DNA from: Ruminococcus sp.
GTDB taxonomy: Bacteria; Bacillota; Clostridia; Oscillospirales; Acutalibacteraceae
Direction: 5' to 3'
NCBI GenBank assembly: GCA_017502425.1
Contig: JAFVVB010000037.1
Span: 1 to 9,459, forward strand
DNA length: 9,459 nt
How positions within the stretch are numbered: position 1 is the stretch's first letter; each line of letters starts with the position of its first letter. This document shows positions 5,667-9,459 of this stretch, one piece after another. Under the pieces are notes generated by a model that saw nothing but the letters and a program-made list of their open reading frames with translations, did no database searches and was not told the DNA's origin. A program made the translations under genes and the position numbers.

Positions 5667-7601
5667 ATCGTCTTTCTGACACAGATACTCAGTAAATGCT
5701 TCTTCTATACCGCTGATGCCGTTATCCCACGCTTGTTCGAAGGTATAGAACTTTTCATAATCGTATGAATATATATAGTACGAAAATAGTGATGGTGAGT
5801 ATATTGCGCTGTTATAAAATATGTAGTCGCCGAAAGTACCGTATAAGTACTGATAATCGGAATAACCGCAGTTGCTTTTAGCTAAGAACCACTTTTTGTT
5901 TGAGTTTTCGTCATTATGATAGTATAAAGGTCCTGAGTAGCTCAGTGAGTTTTCGGCTACTATACCGCTGTATTCTTCAAATTTTTCTTTTAGTATAAGT
6001 TTTCTGCCGTGGTCATGGTCTTCACGCATACAATCATCTGTACCACCATTTTTAGTGTCACCGTAACAGCCGTTACCGTAGTAATAGTGCCACTCACCGC
6101 TGTATTGTACCGGTTTAGTGGAAAATTCGCCTAAATTATTTAAAGACGGGTTCAATACAAAAATCATATTATCAAAGTTTTTAACGCCTTTTGGATGGTA
6201 ATATGCGAAATCTTCATCAATATAGCATGGAATAATAGCACTTTGTCTGGCTTTAGAGTGTATTTCGTGCTCCTCAATCATTCCACCGTCTAAAGTGTTA
6301 GTAAAAATAACAGTATCTACCGACTGTGGTACGTCAGCGTAGAATACACATTCTGTATCTGCTTTTTCCATAGTATATCCTGGCCAGCTTTCAGGATTGA
6401 ATATATCCTGAGACCACCAGTATATACCAGCTTTATCGGAATAGTTGTTGTGCCACGACTGTGCATATTCTCCGTAGTATACATTAACCCATTCTGTGTT
6501 AACGTCTCCTATTTTACCGTTTTCTCCATTTGGCATAAGAAAGTAGTAGCGGTATGTAGGGGTGGTTGTACCATTTTCTTTATCGTAGTCATTTAGTACA
6601 TCTTTTAATGAAGGAACAGGTCTTGATTCAACCATAATATCGTTAGTCCACTTTACGATCGGAGTCTGTTTTTTGAGATCATATGGTGGGAATTCGTTGG
6701 TTGCATATACAGTATCTTTTATGTTTCCTATCTGCATCAGCAACGGACAGGTTTTTCTGTCTGTGTCTGTATAAAAGCACACTTCATAGCGTGTGTACTG
6801 AGTAAATTTTATACCGCATTTATTCAAATCGTAGGTGTATATACCGTCATTGTCGTAGTCGGTGCACAGTCTGGAATCGGTTTTAGACGGATAGGAGCTA
6901 CCGTTTTGCGGTATGACATGGCAATAGATTTTTTCGTAATTTGTCCAGTCAGTACCTGATGGGTCAAAATTAATGTATAGGTTTTCGTGGTCGTGGTCAT
7001 CACGAATACAGTCATACTCGTTACCGTCTGGTTTAGTGCCGTAGCAACCGCCACCGTAGTAGTAATACCACTCACCACCGAATCTGTAAGGAAGATAAAA
7101 CTCATTAAAGTTATTTATATCAGGGGATACTACGTAAATCATATTTTCGTGTCCTTTGGTTTCTGTTTCAAATGTCTTTACACAGTATTCCTGAACGATT
7201 GATATGTCATCAATGTTGCTTATGTTGTTATTAAAGCTGAGTGTTTCAACAAAATCAGGAACATCAGCGTAAAACACACAATTGCTGTCACTATGATACA
7301 TATCAAAGCCCAGCCCCTCAGGGTCTATTTTTTCGGTGCCTGACCAGTAGACAGCGGCTTTGGTTGAGTAATCGTTGAAAAAGCTCGGACAGTATTCACC
7401 GTTTTTTCCTTTCTCGCCGTTTTCACCGTTTGGCATGAGAAAGTAGTAGCGGTTAGTGTTTACCGTTTCTCCCGTCAGCGCTTCGTAGTTTTCTATCGCC
7501 TTGCTTAACGTGAGCTTGTAAGCTGCAGCAGAAAAAGATGGGATAGCAATAGTTGATATTATCAAAACAATACAAATTGTAAGGCTAATAAACTTTTTCA
7601 T
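5445..7601 (-). CDS. Secreted dockerin protein with CBM26-like repeats (718 aa), no catalytic domain seen
   Basis: Starts at ATG 7599-7601 behind AAAGGA (7609-7614), 7 bases away, and ends in TAA at 5445-5447. Order: signal peptide (1 to about 25, cut near SFSA or AAA); degenerate repeat unit A (about 29-205); the 'FDPSGTDWTNYEKIY' module (about 210-320) with DYDNDGIY; repeat unit B (about 331-531) with a full WPGYTM and FYADVP; a Tyr-rich C-terminal module (about 533-642); dockerin (about 646-718) with loops DADNDNVLSVMD and DVDHDGERSVLD. In unit A the WPG motif is replaced by LGF, so its ligand binding may be lost or altered. It is paralogous to the 617-aa gene downstream (37-base gap, same operon) but with shuffled module order and one extra module, suggesting tandem duplication followed by module rearrangement. 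I see no catalytic motif. The inferred role is a cohesin-anchored, outward-facing glucan-binding component of a ruminococcal amylosome- or cellulosome-type complex. The dockerin and secretion are secure; the ligand is not. Confidence 0.9.
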   Translation of the reverse strand: MKKFISLTICIVLIISTIAIPSFSAAAYKLTLSKAIENYEALTGETVNTNRYYFLMPNGENGEKGKNGEYCPSFFNDYSTKAAVYWSGTEKIDPEGLGFDMYHSDSNCVFYADVPDFVETLSFNNNISNIDDISIVQEYCVKTFETETKGHENMIYVVSPDINNFNEFYLPYRFGGEWYYYYGGGCYGTKPDGNEYDCIRDDHDHENLYINFDPSGTDWTNYEKIYCHVIPQNGSSYPSKTDSRLCTDYDNDGIYTYDLNKCGIKFTQYTRYEVCFYTDTDRKTCPLLMQIGNIKDTVYATNEFPPYDLKKQTPIVKWTNDIMVESRPVPSLKDVLNDYDKENGTTTPTYRYYFLMPNGENGKIGDVNTEWVNVYYGEYAQSWHNNYSDKAGIYWWSQDIFNPESWPGYTMEKADTECVFYADVPQSVDTVIFTNTLDGGMIEEHEIHSKARQSAIIPCYIDEDFAYYHPKGVKNFDNMIFVLNPSLNNLGEFSTKPVQYSGEWHYYYGNGCYGDTKNGGTDDCMREDHDHGRKLILKEKFEEYSGIVAENSLSYSGPLYYHNDENSNKKWFLAKSNCGYSDYQYLYGTFGDYIFYNSAIYSPSLFSYYIYSYDYEKFYTFEQAWDNGISGIEEAFTEYLCQKDDARIIGDADNDNVLSVMDATEIQRAQAGIIKLYDSISNKHYYGDKLGCRNDVDHDGERSVLDATAIQHKLAQLS
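5676..6005 (-). other. Tyr-rich C-terminal module of unknown function in the 718-aa protein
   Basis: Residues about 533-642, between repeat unit B and the dockerin. It reads LILKEKFEEY, PLYYHNDEN, KKWFLAKSNCG, YGTFGDYIFYNSAIYSPS, YIYSYDYEKFYTFEQAW and IEEAFTEYL. It is very rich in Tyr and Phe and looks like an all-beta sheet domain followed by a short helix. I have the impression that similar 'ELYYHY...W.L' segments precede dockerins in other ruminococcal proteins, but I cannot confirm this. Confidence 0.6.
6009..6611 (-). repeat. Repeat unit B of the 718-aa protein (best-conserved CBM26-like unit)
   Basis: Residues about 331-531. It shows SLKDVLNDYDKENG, YRYYFLMPNGENG, YAQSWHNNYSDKAGIYWW, WPGYTME, VFYADVPQSV, VIFTNTLDGG, RQSAIIPCY and FDNMIFVLNPS, and closes with GEWHYYYGNGCYG and DCMREDHDH. 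A short insert (NTEWVNVYYG) before the SW motif distinguishes it from the other copies. Confidence 0.8.
6642..6974 (-). repeat. 'FDxSxxxWxNYEK' module of the 718-aa protein
   Basis: Residues about 210-320. Shared marks with the 617-aa protein are FDPSGTDWTNYEKIY, LCTDYDNDGIYTY, IGNIKDTVYA and PIVKWTND. It is inserted between the two repeat units here but lies N-terminal to both units in the other protein. Confidence 0.7.
6987..7517 (-). repeat. Repeat unit A of the 718-aa protein (degenerate CBM26-like unit)
   Basis: Residues about 29-205. It shows LTLSKAIENYEALTGE, NRYYFLMPNGENG, CPSFFNDYSTKAAVYW, FYADVPDFVETLSFNNN and HENMIYVVSP, and closes with GEWYYYYGGGCYG and DCIRDDHDH. WPGYTM has become LGFDMY and the KQT step is lost (VKTFETE), so the sugar-binding core is eroded while the cap is intact. 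Confidence 0.78.
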
Positions 7602-7642
7602 AAAATCATCCTTTCAAAAAAATCCTTCTACTAATAATACCC

Positions 7643-7681
7643 ACTATATAGAAATTTGGTTTCGCAAAAACTGAAATTATA
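7643..7681 (-). promoter_or_regulatory. Weak promoter candidates for the dockerin operon
   Basis: Two -10-like boxes are seen on the minus strand: TATAAT (7676-7681) and TATAGT (7643-7648). Neither has a convincing -35 at 16-18 bases (TCGGTT and GTTTTT respectively). The operon must start in this 135-base gap because a terminator lies just upstream of it, but the exact promoter is not resolved. Confidence 0.3.
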
Positions 7682-7695
7682 ATATTTTATGATAG

Positions 7696-7728
7696 AAAAA
7701 CCGACTACCATAATCGATAGTCGGTTTT
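7696..7728 (-). terminator. Rho-independent terminator after the ABC permease gene
   Basis: On the minus strand, AAAACCGACTA pairs with TAGTCGGTTTT as a perfect 11-bp stem (7718-7728 with 7697-7707) with a 10-base loop, ending in five T (7696-7700). It begins 8 bases after the permease stop and separates the permease from the dockerin operon. Confidence 0.88.
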
Positions 7729-7736
7729 AGCTTTAA

Positions 7737-9459
7737 TTATTCTGACCTAAGTGCTGTGACAGGGTCTTTTTTAGCCGCCTTTTTAGATGGGATAAGACCA
7801 CCAATAAGGGTGAGTATAATACTTAGTACTATGAGTATAGCAGCAGCAACAGGAGGCAGAAAAGCGTTAATCGTTTCTATTCCTGTTAACTGGTGTATTA
7901 TCGCATTAGCAGGAATTAATGCAAGTAGCGATACCCCGACGCCCATGATACCCGAGCATAGTCCGATGATAAATGTCTCAGCATTGAATACCTGAGAAAT
8001 ATTCTTCTTTGATGCACCGATAGCACGCAGAATACCGATTTCTTTGGTGCGCTCAAGTACTGAGATATAGGTGATGATTCCTATCATAATAGATGAAACT
8101 ATCAGCGATACAGCAACGAATGCAATGAGCACATATGAAATGACGTCAACGATAGAAGTGATAGAAGAAGTCAGAAGTGCTACGTAATCTGTGTAGGTGA
8201 TTTTTTCTTCTTCCAAAGCTGTTTTGTTATATTCTTCTATGCACGAAGCGATAGCATCTTTATGCTCAAAAGAATCTGTGTATATAGAGATTGATGATGG
8301 TGCATCGTAGCTGACTTTACCGAAATTCTTCAGATTTTCGTCGTATGATGCGCCGTCGATATATTCATCGTATACGGATAGTAGTATTTCTTCATCAGGG
8401 TCTTCATCAAGCCAGTTGTCACACATATCAGCCATCATAGCGTTCATATCTTCCTGTGATGACATCATCTGATATGAAGCGTATGGGTTTCCTGTGTTTG
8501 AAAGTGCGGACACAGCATTTGTGGTTTCTTCGCCTTCGTTTTCAAAATACATAACCGCCTGATAGAATGAGGCTTTATCAGCATCGCTTAAGTTTTTGAT
8601 GTACTCTTTTGCGTCGCTGATTTTTGCATCATCATCTTTTGCCTCGAAATGCATATTGTTGAGTACGTTGATGTCTTTATTTTCTTCCTGAGCTTTTACT
8701 ATTTCACTACTATTTGTATGGTCTATGATGTAGTCAGTTAAGAGTGACGTGTAGCCAATCGGAGTAGTTATAGTAGCGTTAGCGGCATCTTCAACAGGTT
8801 TTACGATACCTGTGATTTTAAGTTCTAACGCATCATCGATAAGCTCGTCATAGTTTTTCTCTTCGTCACCGATATATGAGAAAGTACCGTCATCGTTTTT
8901 TTGGTATTGGTCGCACAGCGGCACTAAATAAAACGGCTTTTCACACATTTTGCCATAGTCGAATTTGATTTCTTCCGCTTCTTTTTCGTCAGCAATAGCG
9001 TCAACGATTTTTTCGTATTCTTCAGACGTGATAAATCCGAGTTGGTAGAGTTTATCAGCGGATACAGCGTTTTGGCTATTGAGTACAAGAACAACCTCGT
9101 TGTACTTTTTCGGCCAGTTACCGTACAGCACATCGTAGCTTTCGGTGATGATTTCGCTGACGACGCTGTTTTTACCTTTCATCATTTCCTGAAAGTTCGG
9201 AGCGTTTTCAGAAGCGTTGCTTGCTAGTGTATACATATCCGTCATCATCGACATATCCTGCTGCATAATGCCGGAGAGGCCTTTGTCAGACTTCTCTTTC
9301 TTTCCTACATCCTGAGTGTCTGCGTTTGAGTTAATTATGTCATCGTTTTCGTCGTATGATAAAACCGAGAAATTCACATCGTAGGTGTATACGATACCAT
9401 TTTCTCCTAAATAATCGTTAATCTTGCTTTCAGGGTTGTCGATGTATTTCTTAAACGAA
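7737..9459 (-). CDS. ABC transporter permease, FtsX/MacB-type, C-terminal part
   Basis: The frame is open from the right edge to TAA at 7737-7739 (about 574 codons visible), so the N-terminus is missing. A GTG at 9377 lies inside the coding frame, preceded by in-frame codons for YLGENGIVYTYDV, and is not the start. The visible part has a large extracytoplasmic region containing YGNWPKKYNEVVLVLNS (a motif I associate with clostridial ABC permeases) and acidic Met-rich stretches (MQQDMSMMTDM; MMSSQEDMNAMMADM). It ends in a FtsX-type domain (about 7740-8150) with three helices and the conserved cytoplasmic segment LERTKEIGILRAIGASKK between the first two. The terminus is IPSKKAAKKDPVTALRSE, where P.....A...DP..ALR is typical of MacB/FtsX permeases. 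This family uses ATP to move or release lipids, peptides or antibiotics, or transmits force across the membrane, rather than running classical import. The ATPase may be fused N-terminally or be a neighbouring gene beyond the window. Substrate unknown. Confidence 0.88.
   Translation of the reverse strand, partial: SFKKYIDNPESKINDYLGENGIVYTYDVNFSVLSYDENDDIINSNADTQDVGKKEKSDKGLSGIMQQDMSMMTDMYTLASNASENAPNFQEMMKGKNSVVSEIITESYDVLYGNWPKKYNEVVLVLNSQNAVSADKLYQLGFITSEEYEKIVDAIADEKEAEEIKFDYGKMCEKPFYLVPLCDQYQKNDDGTFSYIGDEEKNYDELIDDALELKITGIVKPVEDAANATITTPIGYTSLLTDYIIDHTNSSEIVKAQEENKDINVLNNMHFEAKDDDAKISDAKEYIKNLSDADKASFYQAVMYFENEGEETTNAVSALSNTGNPYASYQMMSSQEDMNAMMADMCDNWLDEDPDEEILLSVYDEYIDGASYDENLKNFGKVSYDAPSSISIYTDSFEHKDAIASCIEEYNKTALEEEKITYTDYVALLTSSITSIVDVISYVLIAFVAVSLIVSSIMIGIITYISVLERTKEIGILRAIGASKKNISQVFNAETFIIGLCSGIMGVGVSLLALIPANAIIHQLTGIETINAFLPPVAAAILIVLSIILTLIGGLIPSKKAAKKDPVTALRSE

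Noticed and set aside
6824..7202. Short frames on both strands within the 718-aa gene, one Thr/Val-rich
   Set aside because: Out-of-frame readings of repeated aromatic codons; no start signals.
3779..7517. Regularly repeated DNA as a possible CRISPR or tandem DNA repeat
   Set aside because: The repeats are protein-level, about 530-600 bases each, diverged and in frame, with no short identical repeats or spacers.
3554..7601. Dockerin proteins as glycoside hydrolases or peptidases
   Set aside because: No catalytic motif or barrel-sized domain; all segments are accounted for by repeat, FDS-type, Tyr-rich and dockerin modules.
7756..7995. Plus-strand frame opposite the permease C-terminus
   Set aside because: Antisense shadow of membrane-helix codons.
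8924..9227. Short frames on both strands within the permease
   Set aside because: Overlap the well-supported permease frame; no ribosome sites.
9375..9377. GTG as start of the permease gene
   Set aside because: The same frame stays open to the window edge and encodes plausible protein upstream; no Shine-Dalgarno sequence precedes it.

Overview
The window looks like a chromosome segment from a low-to-moderate G+C Gram-positive gut or rumen bacterium of the Clostridia, most likely Ruminococcus or a close relative. The basis is the murA-ftsQ(divIB)-ftsZ order with strong AGGAGG-type ribosome sites, plus two secreted proteins ending in dockerins of the 'SVMDATxIQ' type. Dockerins of this kind are typical of ruminococcal cellulosome or amylosome systems. 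The species assignment is inference.

Positions 1-2798 (plus strand) hold core cell-envelope genes. These are the 3' end of murA (peptidoglycan precursor synthesis), ftsQ/divIB (membrane divisome protein) and ftsZ (division tubulin). ftsZ has its own candidate promoter in the 135-base gap behind ftsQ and ends at a strong hairpin terminator. The spoIIGA-sigE genes that follow ftsZ in many spore-forming Firmicutes are not here; the strand flips instead.

Positions 2803-9459 are all on the minus strand. Read in their own direction they are: (i) an ABC permease of the FtsX/MacB type, cut by the right edge and ending at a hairpin terminator (7696-7728); (ii) a two-gene operon of secreted, dockerin-tagged, repeat-built proteins of 718 and 617 residues, 37 bases apart, ending at a 13-bp hairpin (3502-3534); (iii) a 184-residue five-helix membrane protein of unknown function with its own good promoter (3424-3452), converging on ftsZ.

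The dockerin pair is the most interesting part. Neither protein has a recognisable catalytic domain. Both are built from the same parts in different order. The main part is a ~190-residue unit (four copies) with a 'WPGYxM...FYADVP...FNN...QT' core resembling starch-binding CBM26/CBM25 modules, capped by a 'GEWYYYYGNGCYG...DC(I/M)R.DH.H' tail. Each protein also carries one ~105-residue 'FDxSxxxWxNYEK' module with a DxxNDG loop. The larger one adds a Tyr-rich module of unknown function. The working inference is that they are non-catalytic, cohesin-docked glucan-binding subunits of a ruminococcal amylosome-like or cellulosome-like surface complex.

No RNA genes, mobile elements, CRISPR arrays or intergenic stretches over 300 bases were seen.
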